A stretch of 64,000 nucleotides of DNA from an uncultured Christensenella sp. (GTDB lineage: Bacteria > Bacillota > Clostridia > Christensenellales > Borkfalkiaceae). The stretch is from the NCBI GenBank assembly GCA_910587015.1, contig CAJUME010000008.1, positions 62,001 through 126,000 on the forward strand. Reading direction: 5' to 3'. Made by a program: the position numbers and the translations under genes. The notes beneath the pieces are model-generated. The model was not told the origin of the DNA, made no database searches, and saw only the letters and a program-made list of their open reading frames with translations. The number at the start of each line of letters is the position of its first letter. Position 1 is the stretch's first letter. Shown here in pieces: positions 1-8,015 of this stretch.

Positions 1-1531
1 GAATCGCGTCGCGGGTCGCCTGATAGTCAAAGTTCAGCTCGGGCATGGAAGAGCCGAAGCTCGAATAATAGTAATACCCGTTTGCATCCTTAAACCACTG
101 CGCCTTTGCCACGGGGTCGGTGATAGCCTGCACATATTCCTCGTTCTGCCAGGTGTAAAAATTTCTGTAATCGATTTCCTTTTTCGTTCCGTCGGGCAGC
201 TCCACGGTTTCCTTTACAAGGTTCTGCGATTTTATAAACCACGGGTTGGAAGGCGATGTATGGTTAAGCACAAAATCAAGCAAAACCTTCATTCCCCTCT
301 GGTGCGCCTTTGCCAGAAGCTCTCTGTAATCGGCAAGCGTGCCAAACCTCGGGTCAACCGAAAAGTAGTCCATTATGTCATAGCCGTGGTAAGAGTTAGA
401 CGTCTGGAAGGGCGTCAGCCAAAGCGTATCCACGCCCAAGCCGTCAAGGTAATCAAGCTTGTTGATAATACCCCTCAAATCCCCCATTCCGTCCCCGTTG
501 CCGTCCGCAAACGAGGCAATGAAAATCTGGTATCCCACGCTGTTTTCCTCCCAGCCCTCCGCAACGGCTTGCTGAGGATAAACCTTGTTGTTGCCCTTGT
601 TGGATATAACGTCGTATTTTGTGGTTGCCGAGCCGGGCTCAAGTCCCTCATACGGGTCGTTAACGGTCGCGTCCGCAAATTTCGGCGTGCCGCTGCCAAC
701 CTCGCCCTGACGTACAAACCAGTGATAGTCGCCCTTTTCTCTCTCCGCCTTTGCAAGCTCGATATAAACGTCGCCGCCGTCGTTCACCCAGAAGCCCGTG
801 CCGTTTATGCGGCTGTCCTGCGAGTACAGCTGAATGCCAAGCCGCAAGGCCTCTTTAAAGCTAATTTCAAGCCCCTTGTTGTTCAGCGTCGCCTCGTTCC
901 AGCCCGCATCGTTATAGGTTGCGGTAAGGTCAACGTCGTACACCGCGCCGGACTCGTCTATTTTCATGGGATAGAAAGCCCTTCCCTCGCCGCTGGTGGG
1001 GAAGTACTCCCAAGCCCAAAGCCCCCAGTCGCCGTATACCGCAGAATCAATCTGCGTGGAATAATCGGGAGCCAGCGCGCTGTTCACTGTGCCCTGCTCC
1101 GCCGCAGAGTGCGCGCCTCTCAAATAGTGGATATACAAATGGTCCTTCTGACCCCATGTAAGATTTTTTTCGTAATTTATCGCAATTTCACTGCTTACTT
1201 CCGTTTTCCACTCCGCTTTAAGCGTCAAGTCGGACTTAACGGTATCAACAGCAAAATCCCACTTCGCCGCGCCGTTATACCAGCCTATAAGCGTGTGTCC
1301 GTCCCATGCCGCAAGCGTGGGCTGAACGACGTTGCCGTCCTTTTTCACCTTCTGGCTTTCGGGTGCGGAAATACCCGCCGCCTCCGCCTCGCTGCCCACA
1401 ACAAAGCTTACGGTGTATTCGCCCGTATCCTTCGGCTTCTTTTTGCACGCGGGCGCGGCAATGCCGATAAGCATAACAAGCGCAACCAGAATGCAAAGCA
1501 GGCTCCTTTTGCTCTTAAATATCTCCCTCAT
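1..1531 (-). CDS. Alpha-amylase family (GH13) lipoprotein, partial (3' end outside window)
   Basis: Reads off the left edge, so the C-terminus is missing. ATG at 1531 is preceded by AGAGGA. The N-terminus is a lipoprotein signal peptide with cysteine at about residue 29 (IAAPAC), so the protein should be anchored outside the membrane. It is followed by one InlB/Flg_new-type repeat (GHTLIGWYNGA), a spacer module, then the GH13 barrel: VGYQIFIASFADGNGDGMGD, LDYLDGLGVDTLWLTPF, HGYDIMDYF and conserved region I DFVLNHTS are all visible. The region with the catalytic nucleophile would lie just past the edge. Likely role: extracellular cleavage of alpha-glucans. It shares an operator-like motif with the neighbouring lipoprotein gene. 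Subfamily (amylase, neopullulanase) cannot be settled from this part. Confidence 0.88.
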   Translation of the reverse strand, partial: MREIFKSKRSLLCILVALVMLIGIAAPACKKKPKDTGEYTVSFVVGSEAEAAGISAPESQKVKKDGNVVQPTLAAWDGHTLIGWYNGAAKWDFAVDTVKSDLTLKAEWKTEVSSEIAINYEKNLTWGQKDHLYIHYLRGAHSAAEQGTVNSALAPDYSTQIDSAVYGDWGLWAWEYFPTSGEGRAFYPMKIDESGAVYDVDLTATYNDAGWNEATLNNKGLEISFKEALRLGIQLYSQDSRINGTGFWVNDGGDVYIELAKAEREKGDYHWFVRQGEVGSGTPKFADATVNDPYEGLEPGSATTKYDVISNKGNNKVYPQQAVAEGWEENSVGYQIFIASFADGNGDGMGDLRGIINKLDYLDGLGVDTLWLTPFQTSNSYHGYDIMDYFSVDPRFGTLADYRELLAKAHQRGMKVLLDFVLNHTSPSNPWFIKSQNLVKETVELPDGTKKEIDYRNFYTWQNEEYVQAITDPVAKAQWFKDANGYYYYSSFGSSMPELNFDYQATRDAI

Positions 1532-1546
1532 AACATCCTCTTTTAA

Positions 1547-1560
1547 TTAACCGTTTAACT
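1547..1560. promoter_or_regulatory. LacI-type operator-like motif upstream of GH13 gene
   Basis: TTAACCGTTTAACT lies 16 bp upstream of the GH13 start codon. The same 14 bases occur at 3325-3338 in front of the next lipoprotein gene. The near-palindrome around a central CG is typical of LacI-family regulator sites; the regulator is not in this window, so the assignment is inference. Confidence 0.45.
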
Positions 1561-1660
1561 TAAAAACTACTTCGGACTTTTTGCAAAGCCCGAAAAATGT
1601 TTACTTCACCCAAGGCTGTGCGCTTCGGCATAGCCTTGGGCTCGGTTTCAGCTATAAAGT

Positions 1661-3238
1661 TCAGACCTCGGGCTCTGTCGTCTCGGGGGTTTCGGGAACA
1701 GTCACGTCGGGCGTCTCGGGCACTTCGGGCTTGGGCTGAGGTGCAGGCTCGGGCTCGGGTTCGGGAGTTACCTCACCGGGCGCAGTCAGCGAGAAGGTGT
1801 AGTCAAGCTGATTATATTTTGCCGCATCGGGCTTAAGCGTAAAGGTGTAATATCCCGTAACGCCAACGCCGATATTCGATGATGATGTCCATTCAAGCTG
1901 ATAGGTCGTTTCCGTCGTAGCCGTACCCTTAGTGCCTATCTTTGTACGGGGCAGCGCGCTCTCCGCAATTTCCACGTTCCATGCCATTCCCGCCATTGCA
2001 ATCTTGAATTCCTGTCCCTTGGTAAGCTTAACGGTTATAGTATAGCTACCGTCCTCTTGCTGAACGAATGCATACTCTCCCGCCTCCTCTTTATTTTCCG
2101 CAAGCGTCCAGCCGTTCATTGCGCCTATAAGGTAATAAACCTCTTCAATCTCGCCGTCGTCTATTTCCCTGTCGCACACGCCGGAAATCGAAGGCTTGTC
2201 GCCCGTCATGTCAAGCGTAATGGTGTACATACCGTGCTTTTCAACGGCAATGTTTCCGCCGCTGTTCTTGCTCAGCACTGCATCGCCCGCAGCAATATAA
2301 TTGCCGTTGTACGCGCTCTTCCACCAGTCGTCCGTAGTAATACCTACCAAAGCAACCTGAAAGTTTCCAAGTCTGGGCAGCTCTGTGCTCTCCGTCTTGT
2401 AAATACCCTCGGTTTCGGTCGGCATAAAGTAAACAACGCTCTCCTGTCCGAACGTGCCCGCCTTATTCCAAAGCGAATCCTGACCGCCTATCATATAATA
2501 AGCGTCCTCAACAAGCACCTCGCAGCTTGCGTGGTCCTCTCCGCCAACAACCGTAGCGGTAATGGTCGCCGCGCCGGGCTTTAACGCCTCTATGTAGCCC
2601 GTCTCCTCGTTAACCGCAACAACCGTCGGGTTATCGGACGACCACACAACCGTGCCGCCGCCCGCTACCGTAGCGGTAAGCTCGTGCTCGGTATTGCTTA
2701 TGTCAAGCGTAAGCTCTGTTTCGGAAATGGTCACCTTAGAGGCTACAGCCTCGTCCTCGTATACCGCATAAATGGTAACCGCGGTAACCGTTCCGCTGAA
2801 TTTGTAATCTGTCGTAACCTTTACCCCGTCCGTTGCCGCCGTATACCAGCCGACAAAGGTCTTTCCTGCGGGCGCGGTCGGCGCAGGCAAAGCCGTAAGC
2901 TTGCCGTTAACCGTGGTCAGCGTCGCCGCTCCGTCAAGCGTGCCCTCTCCCGCGTTCAGCGTTACCGTATATTCTGTTACGGAAGGCGTGGGCGTCCTCG
3001 TGTAAGCGCACACGTCGCAGGTATCATCGTCACCCCATACGTGCGCGGCATAATCCTTCGTATAATCCTTGTCGCCCTTTTTAAGGTCGTCGCAAACCGC
3101 AACGTGCCAGTGTCCTTCCGCGTCGTGCGTCCAGTCCTTCGAATACTCGTGGCTGTGCTTACAGCCCGCAAGCGCACCGCCGCCCACCGCCAGCACCGTG
3201 GCGGTTACCGCAGCTACAAAAGCCTTTGATTTTTTCAT
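1661..3238 (-). CDS. Secreted lipoprotein with Big2 and SusE/F-like modules
   Basis: 525 aa; ATG preceded by GAGGAAG. Lipoprotein signal with lipobox GALAGC, then a His/Cys-rich segment (HSHEYSKDW, GHWHVAVC, CDVC) of the kind seen in four other lipoproteins here. Next come a Flg_new/InlB repeat (TFVGWYTAATDG) and a Big2-type Ig domain (TVVWSSDNPTVVAVNEETGYI). Two related modules opening with YYMIGG and YYLIGAMNGW resemble the outer-surface starch-binding SusE/SusF/CBM type. The C-terminal 40 residues are Pro/Glu-rich without an anchor motif. Position beside a GH13 lipoprotein, with a shared operator motif, points to glycan (probably starch) binding. The binding function is inferred, not shown. 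Confidence 0.7.
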   Translation of the reverse strand: MKKSKAFVAAVTATVLAVGGGALAGCKHSHEYSKDWTHDAEGHWHVAVCDDLKKGDKDYTKDYAAHVWGDDDTCDVCAYTRTPTPSVTEYTVTLNAGEGTLDGAATLTTVNGKLTALPAPTAPAGKTFVGWYTAATDGVKVTTDYKFSGTVTAVTIYAVYEDEAVASKVTISETELTLDISNTEHELTATVAGGGTVVWSSDNPTVVAVNEETGYIEALKPGAATITATVVGGEDHASCEVLVEDAYYMIGGQDSLWNKAGTFGQESVVYFMPTETEGIYKTESTELPRLGNFQVALVGITTDDWWKSAYNGNYIAAGDAVLSKNSGGNIAVEKHGMYTITLDMTGDKPSISGVCDREIDDGEIEEVYYLIGAMNGWTLAENKEEAGEYAFVQQEDGSYTITVKLTKGQEFKIAMAGMAWNVEIAESALPRTKIGTKGTATTETTYQLEWTSSSNIGVGVTGYYTFTLKPDAAKYNQLDYTFSLTAPGEVTPEPEPEPAPQPKPEVPETPDVTVPETPETTEPEV

Positions 3239-3324
3239 AAAACTTCCTCACTTATCCGTTTTTTTATATATTGTCCGAAAAAACTTAATATTTTTTCGCA
3301 TATATCTTATTGATAAAAGCCTTG

Positions 3325-3338
3325 TTAACCGTTTAACT
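3325..3338. promoter_or_regulatory. LacI-type operator-like motif, second copy
   Basis: TTAACCGTTTAACT, identical to 1547-1560, 87 bp upstream of the start codon of the 1661-3238 lipoprotein gene. The remaining 3239-3602 stretch is A/T-rich and holds no supported ORF; it also contains AAACGTCGGGCGTTT (around 3530-3545), a small inverted repeat ahead of the recombinase gene. Confidence 0.45.
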
Positions 3339-3602
3339 AAGTCAGAAAAACTAAATTGTCCCCGCCTCACGCACTTCCAAAAGCTAAACGTTTTGGAACG
3401 GGACAAATGTTAATGATTATCAAACTTTTTTAGTTATTAACAGCGTACCACACGCGGCGAATTTTGTCAATATTATTTTTTAAAAAAGTTTACGTTTTGG
3501 AAAATTTTTTATTTCCCCCGTTATTGCACCCCAAACGTCGGGCGTTTGTAATATAATTTTTTCAATAAAAAAACGCGCTCACGCGCGCACAGGGTAGACA
3601 TA

Positions 3603-4205
3603 ATGAATTACGCATATGCAAGGGTATCCTGCAAGGACCAGAGGTTAGAAAGACAGCTTGCCGCCTTCAACGATTGCGGAATAGCCTTCGACAAGGTTTT
3701 CAGCGACAAAAAAAGCGGCAAGGATTTCGAAAGAAAGAGCTACGAGCGGCTCATAAAAAAATTACGGCAAGGCGACCTGCTCGTAATCAAATCGATAGAC
3801 CGGCTCGGCAGAAATTACGACTGCATTCTACGGGAATGGAAGCGCATAACAAAGGACATCGGCGCGGACGTATACGTTCTTGATATGCCCCTCCTCAACA
3901 CCAGAAGCAACGCCCAAAACCTAATCGGCAAATTTATCGCGGACATAGTCCTTCAAATTCTGTCGTTCGTGGCAGAAAACGAGCGCATAAATATCCGCAC
4001 CCGTCAGGCAGAGGGCATAAAGGCGGCAAAGGCGCGCGGCGTTAAATTCGGCAGACCCAAAATCACCTGCCCCGATAATTTTCCGTCCGTTGCGGAAGCG
4101 TACATAAGCCGCAAAATCCGCATAACCGAGGCGCTTTCACTCACCGCAATGAAGCCCTCGTCCTTCTACCGCTATATCAAGCAGTACGCCCGCGACCCAG
4201 TTTAA
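3603..4205 (+). CDS. Small serine recombinase (resolvase/invertase family)
   Basis: 200 aa. N-terminal catalytic domain opens with YARVSCKDQRLERQ; S9 is the expected nucleophile. Further signatures are VIKSIDRLGRNY, the E-helix segment ENERINIRTRQAEGIKAAKARG, and GRPK leading into a short C-terminal helix-turn-helix (about residues 160-195). Length and order fit Hin/Gin/Tn3-resolvase-type enzymes rather than large phage integrases. It is a lone gene on the plus strand between two minus-strand lipoprotein genes. No transposase, clear res/hix sites or flanking repeats were recognised, so it may be a remnant of a mobile element or a free-standing invertase. The Shine-Dalgarno is weak (CAGGG). 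Confidence 0.88.
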   Translation: MNYAYARVSCKDQRLERQLAAFNDCGIAFDKVFSDKKSGKDFERKSYERLIKKLRQGDLLVIKSIDRLGRNYDCILREWKRITKDIGADVYVLDMPLLNTRSNAQNLIGKFIADIVLQILSFVAENERINIRTRQAEGIKAAKARGVKFGRPKITCPDNFPSVAEAYISRKIRITEALSLTAMKPSSFYRYIKQYARDPV

Positions 4206-4218
4206 CGCCAAAAAAATA

Positions 4219-4255
4219 CCCGCGGCGGGGCTTAATGCGCCCCGCCGCGGGTTTT
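4219..4255. terminator. Bidirectional terminator
   Basis: Stem CCCGCGGCGGGGC (4219-4231) pairs with GCCCCGCCGCGGG (4239-4251) and is followed by TTTT; A-rich bases on the other side let it serve both the recombinase (plus) and the 4274-6559 gene (minus). Confidence 0.85.
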
Positions 4256-4273
4256 GTCAAACAATTTATTTAA

Positions 4274-6559
4274 TTATTCGGTTACGCGGATAAGCTTATA
4301 GCTGTCGTTAAAGTGGTCTGCAAGCATAAGCTCGCCCCTCTCGTTTACAGATAATGAAATTCCGAGGTTCTCTCCCGAAGCATGCGTCAGCGTAATACTT
4401 CCGTTTTCGAAATCAACGGCGTAGCCAAGCGTTTGCTGCTTTTGCTTGTCGTATTCGGGGGTATTGTCCTCCGTGGTCGGCGTTCTGGTCACAGCAACCG
4501 TTCCGCTAACCCCTTCTCCGCCCGCAAGCGCAAATTCCAGAGTGAATATATCCCCCTCTCTGTTCTGCACGCTGTATTTTCCGCTCAAAAGCCCCGCATA
4601 ATCGGGCATTGCGCTTACCGTAAAGGTAAATTCACAGCTCACGTCCGCCGCCGCGTCCGACGTAACGGTCACCTTATAGGTTCCCTCCGCTAATGCCTTA
4701 AAGGTGAAGCAGCTCACCCCGCCGAATACCGACCTTTCTATAATTACGTTGTCGGCATTGCCGTAGGTCACGCCCGCAGTCTGCGTTTCGTCGGCATACT
4801 TGTTCACAACGCCCTTAAAGTACGCAATTCCGCCAATCGCCAGCGTCTTTTGCGTTCCCGCGGCAAACTTGCCCGTCGTCGCGTTGCCTATATTCGCCGT
4901 CATAGACGTGGGCTTAACCCCCTTAACGTTAAAGGTAATCGTCTTAAATGTGCCGGACGTCCTTATTTTCAGCGTCCACACCCCTCCGTTTTTCAGGGTT
5001 ATTTTAATGGTATTGCCACTACGGAAGGCGGCAAAGCCATCGCAATACAGTATGGTTGTGCTGTTAACCTCTCCGCCGTAGTTTCCGGCGTAATTGAAGT
5101 ACATAGTGTCAAGCTCCATGCTCGCCGTTGTCGGCAGCATATCCGCAATTTCCACAACAAGGCTCGGACTGCTTATATCGCAGTCGATAACTCCTTCGTC
5201 GCCAAGCTTTGCGCCGTCATATACAAGGTCATAGGACTTTATTTTAAGCGCCTCGGGCGAATAGGGGTTTGTTTTCGTCCTTTCGCCAATCGTCTGGGTC
5301 GCCGTATGGTCAGTCCTTATCGAATAATCCCCGTTCGGCTTTGTGTGCCCGCTTCCGTCGGTTATAAAGGTGGGCGGGTTCCCTAACGCGTTCCCCGTAT
5401 TGTCCTGCCAGCAGTCCTGTACAAAGTTCACATACTCAACCGTGTACTCCTCGCTCAGTCTGAAGGTTACCTTCGTCTCGTAATAATCGCTTGTGTTGGA
5501 CAAGAATACCAGACCGGAAAAGCTGAACGAATACTCCCTTTTCTCGGGGTCTGCTTTTTCCGTCAAATCCTTGTTTGTGCATTCCTTCGCCGCCTTATGC
5601 AGCTCGGCAAGCAGATTTTCTGGCCCGAAAATACTCAGTCTGTTATACCAAAGTCTGAACGGCGTTCCGTTCATCATACCCGTCTGAATACCGTTGTTCG
5701 GTATAATTTTACCGCCCTGCAGCTGTACGCAGCTTATCTGCGAGTCATATATGCTGTAATGATATTCGTTATCGGGGTTTTCGTTTGTTTCGTGAATATA
5801 TGTGTAGTTGTCGCCGAATTCGTAAACGTAATCGTACACCTTATAGCGGCTGGACTGCTCGCTCCAAACCTCGTGCGTGCCCGCGGCAACCCTGTTTTTA
5901 AACGCATATCCCGCCGCAAGCGCGCCCTGTACCGTATTTATATCGATATTATCAACGTCCACGGTAAAGGAAGCGGCTATACTCCCCATAGATATGGTCA
6001 CGGTGTATTTGCCAAGCTCGTTAAAAACGTCTGTAACAATATGCCCGTTCTCGCTTTCAACCTTAACCGTAAAATTTTTAAGGCTCGTGGTTTCGGTAAC
6101 GTAAAGCTGTCCCTGCGCGTTTTCGTAGGTGCATTTAACCGTCAGCCCGCTGAACAAAACGTCCTCGCCAAGGCTGAATTGCTTTTTCACGTTATCGGTA
6201 TTCAGCTCTAATTTTCTTAAAATGCTGGCAAAATCGCTGACGTAAATGGTATAAACCTCTTTTTTGCCGCCCCAGCTTACGGTTATCTGATAGTCGTCGG
6301 GCACGTTCATATCCATACCCGCCTCCTGTCTTATTACCGCATCCTCGGTCACGTCCTTTTCGGTCTTGTCGCTGAACAGCGCATAAACCTTAAAGTCCTC
6401 GCCCGTCTCGAACTCATCGCCGATTTTAAATTCCGTCCTCGGATTTTCCAGCCTCAGCCCTTCCAGCTTATCCGAGCAAGCTGTAAGCCCCGCCGCCATG
6501 CACGCGGCGCAGGTCACGGCAAGAATAACAATCAAAATACTGCGTAAAGTCTTTTTCAT
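4274..6559 (-). CDS. Large secreted lipoprotein with Ig-like domains, unknown function
   Basis: 761 aa. Lipoprotein signal with cysteine in AAGLTAC (about residue 28). Then Ig-like beta domains of the cell-surface type: an early one around EFKIGDEFETGEDFKVYALF, another with LGEDVLFSGLTVKCTY, followed by a large middle part without recognised family and a C-terminal lipocalin-like or beta-barrel-like stretch (LLSGKYSVQNREGDIFTLEF). Last gene of the minus-strand MoxR operon, 10 bp after the 6570-8015 gene, so probably co-transcribed. Could be a surface substrate or partner of the MoxR/VWA machinery; this is inference from position only. Confidence 0.7.
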   Translation of the reverse strand: MKKTLRSILIVILAVTCAACMAAGLTACSDKLEGLRLENPRTEFKIGDEFETGEDFKVYALFSDKTEKDVTEDAVIRQEAGMDMNVPDDYQITVSWGGKKEVYTIYVSDFASILRKLELNTDNVKKQFSLGEDVLFSGLTVKCTYENAQGQLYVTETTSLKNFTVKVESENGHIVTDVFNELGKYTVTISMGSIAASFTVDVDNIDINTVQGALAAGYAFKNRVAAGTHEVWSEQSSRYKVYDYVYEFGDNYTYIHETNENPDNEYHYSIYDSQISCVQLQGGKIIPNNGIQTGMMNGTPFRLWYNRLSIFGPENLLAELHKAAKECTNKDLTEKADPEKREYSFSFSGLVFLSNTSDYYETKVTFRLSEEYTVEYVNFVQDCWQDNTGNALGNPPTFITDGSGHTKPNGDYSIRTDHTATQTIGERTKTNPYSPEALKIKSYDLVYDGAKLGDEGVIDCDISSPSLVVEIADMLPTTASMELDTMYFNYAGNYGGEVNSTTILYCDGFAAFRSGNTIKITLKNGGVWTLKIRTSGTFKTITFNVKGVKPTSMTANIGNATTGKFAAGTQKTLAIGGIAYFKGVVNKYADETQTAGVTYGNADNVIIERSVFGGVSCFTFKALAEGTYKVTVTSDAAADVSCEFTFTVSAMPDYAGLLSGKYSVQNREGDIFTLEFALAGGEGVSGTVAVTRTPTTEDNTPEYDKQKQQTLGYAVDFENGSITLTHASGENLGISLSVNERGELMLADHFNDSYKLIRVTE

Positions 6560-6569
6560 AATTTACCTT

Positions 6570-8015
6570 TTAAACATTTTCGGAATAATACCCGCACGCA
6601 AACAGCCAAAGCGCGTCCTGCTTTGCAAAGTATCCCATATCCTCGGGCGTGCCCTCCGCAGTGCCCGCGCTGTCAGTATAAAGCGAATGCTTGCTTGCAA
6701 ACATCTGCAAAAATTCCTTAAGCTCCTGCGTCACATAGCAAACGCCGTCCGTGTTGGTCTTTCCGTTATAATCGGTGCGTATAAACAGCGTATAATCGAA
6801 GGTCGCATACTTGCTTTCTTCCTCGACCCAGCATTTCGCCAGCTGCAAATAATTAAAGCAAACCTCGGGCAAGCCCACTTCATTCGCTTCATACAGCGAG
6901 GTCACGCTGTAGCAAGGCACCTTTTTCCTAATCACACAGCACAGTATCGGCCCGAAGCCCGCGCCGTACCCGTAAGGGTCGTCTGCATACAGCTGTTCGT
7001 CATAGCGGTGATAAAAGCCCGTATCCTCGCAGTACGAATAGTTGGCCATATCAAATACCTTTGTACCCAAATCTGCGTAAACAAAGGTCTCGTTCGGCTT
7101 CTTTTCCGCCGCCTTCAGCTTTGCTTCCTTGGCGCGGATAACTCTCACGTCCGAATAATCGCTTTCGTATTCGCCCTCGTAGGTAATCGCAAAATCGATA
7201 TAAACGGGATAATCCGCATTTTTGCAGTCCGCGGTTACCGCAATGGTAAACGAGTTGCCCACCTCGGACTTATCCACCTTGCACTCGTAGCGGAAGTTTT
7301 TCGTAAACCCGCCCGCAAGCGCAAAGCCTCCGCCGTCAAGCGTCTGCGGATTGTATTTATACGCATGACTGCCCAAATAGGTAATAAGCACGGGATTAAT
7401 TTCGTCCTCGTACGCGTTCACCCACGAGGTAACGGAATAAAATCCCGACATTGTCGGCGTGTATTCATAATAGACCTTTTCGCCGTCATAGCTGATATTT
7501 GCGCGATATGTGCCATCGTATTTAAGCACGTAGCAGCCTTCGCTCAGGTACAGCCCCTTGCCGTCGCCGCTTTCGGGCTTCCTTATCGTTGTCAGCAATA
7601 TCATAACCTTGCGGCTTTCATCGGTCGCCTTATACGCGCTCGGATTATAGGTGTAGTTCGAAGGCAAGCCTTCCAGATAAACGCCGTAATCCCCGTCCAG
7701 CTCGCCCGCGTCCGCCTTACCGTTAGCGCCCAGCGGCACCCTTTTCACATTGCTGTCGTTCCGCCAGACAACGTTTATATCCGTATCGCCCGGCTCGAAC
7801 AGCTTATTGTTCAGATATACCGATACGGTATAATGGTTATTATCGGGCTCCTCAGGCTTTTCGGGGTTATCGGGGTTATCGGGGTTATCCGGCTCCTCGA
7901 CTGAAGGCGGCGGCTTGGGCTTTCCGTTGGTAACAAAGCTCCCCAGCCCGCAGCCGGAAAAAAGCGTAACCGTACACAGGGCGGCAATCAACAAAGTCAA
8001 TAATTTCTTCTTCAT
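6570..8015 (-). CDS. Secreted lipoprotein of the MoxR/VWA operon, unknown function
   Basis: 481 aa from the ATG at 8015 (MKKKLLTLL), chosen because AGGAGG lies just upstream and the ATG overlaps the preceding stop as ATGA (8012-8015); a longer reading frame upstream lacks these signals. Lipobox LFSGC. A low-complexity hinge of repeated DNP/EEP units (about residues 35-60) separates the anchor from the folded part, which has no recognised domain. Tight coupling to the VWA gene upstream suggests a surface component made in fixed ratio with it. Confidence 0.72.
   Translation of the reverse strand: MKKKLLTLLIAALCTVTLFSGCGLGSFVTNGKPKPPPSVEEPDNPDNPDNPEKPEEPDNNHYTVSVYLNNKLFEPGDTDINVVWRNDSNVKRVPLGANGKADAGELDGDYGVYLEGLPSNYTYNPSAYKATDESRKVMILLTTIRKPESGDGKGLYLSEGCYVLKYDGTYRANISYDGEKVYYEYTPTMSGFYSVTSWVNAYEDEINPVLITYLGSHAYKYNPQTLDGGGFALAGGFTKNFRYECKVDKSEVGNSFTIAVTADCKNADYPVYIDFAITYEGEYESDYSDVRVIRAKEAKLKAAEKKPNETFVYADLGTKVFDMANYSYCEDTGFYHRYDEQLYADDPYGYGAGFGPILCCVIRKKVPCYSVTSLYEANEVGLPEVCFNYLQLAKCWVEEESKYATFDYTLFIRTDYNGKTNTDGVCYVTQELKEFLQMFASKHSLYTDSAGTAEGTPEDMGYFAKQDALWLFACGYYSENV

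Noticed and set aside
260..1546. Long plus-strand ORF opposite the GH13 gene
   Set aside because: Shadow frame: its translation is basic and without domains, while the minus frame gives a clear GH13 lipoprotein.
7850..7890. Tandem repeat GGGGTTATC in the 6570-8015 gene
   Set aside because: It only encodes the Asp-Asn-Pro hinge repeats of the lipoprotein; no separate element.
6498..7904. 468-codon plus-strand ORF
   Set aside because: Antisense shadow of the 6570-8015 lipoprotein gene; no ribosome site and no domain.
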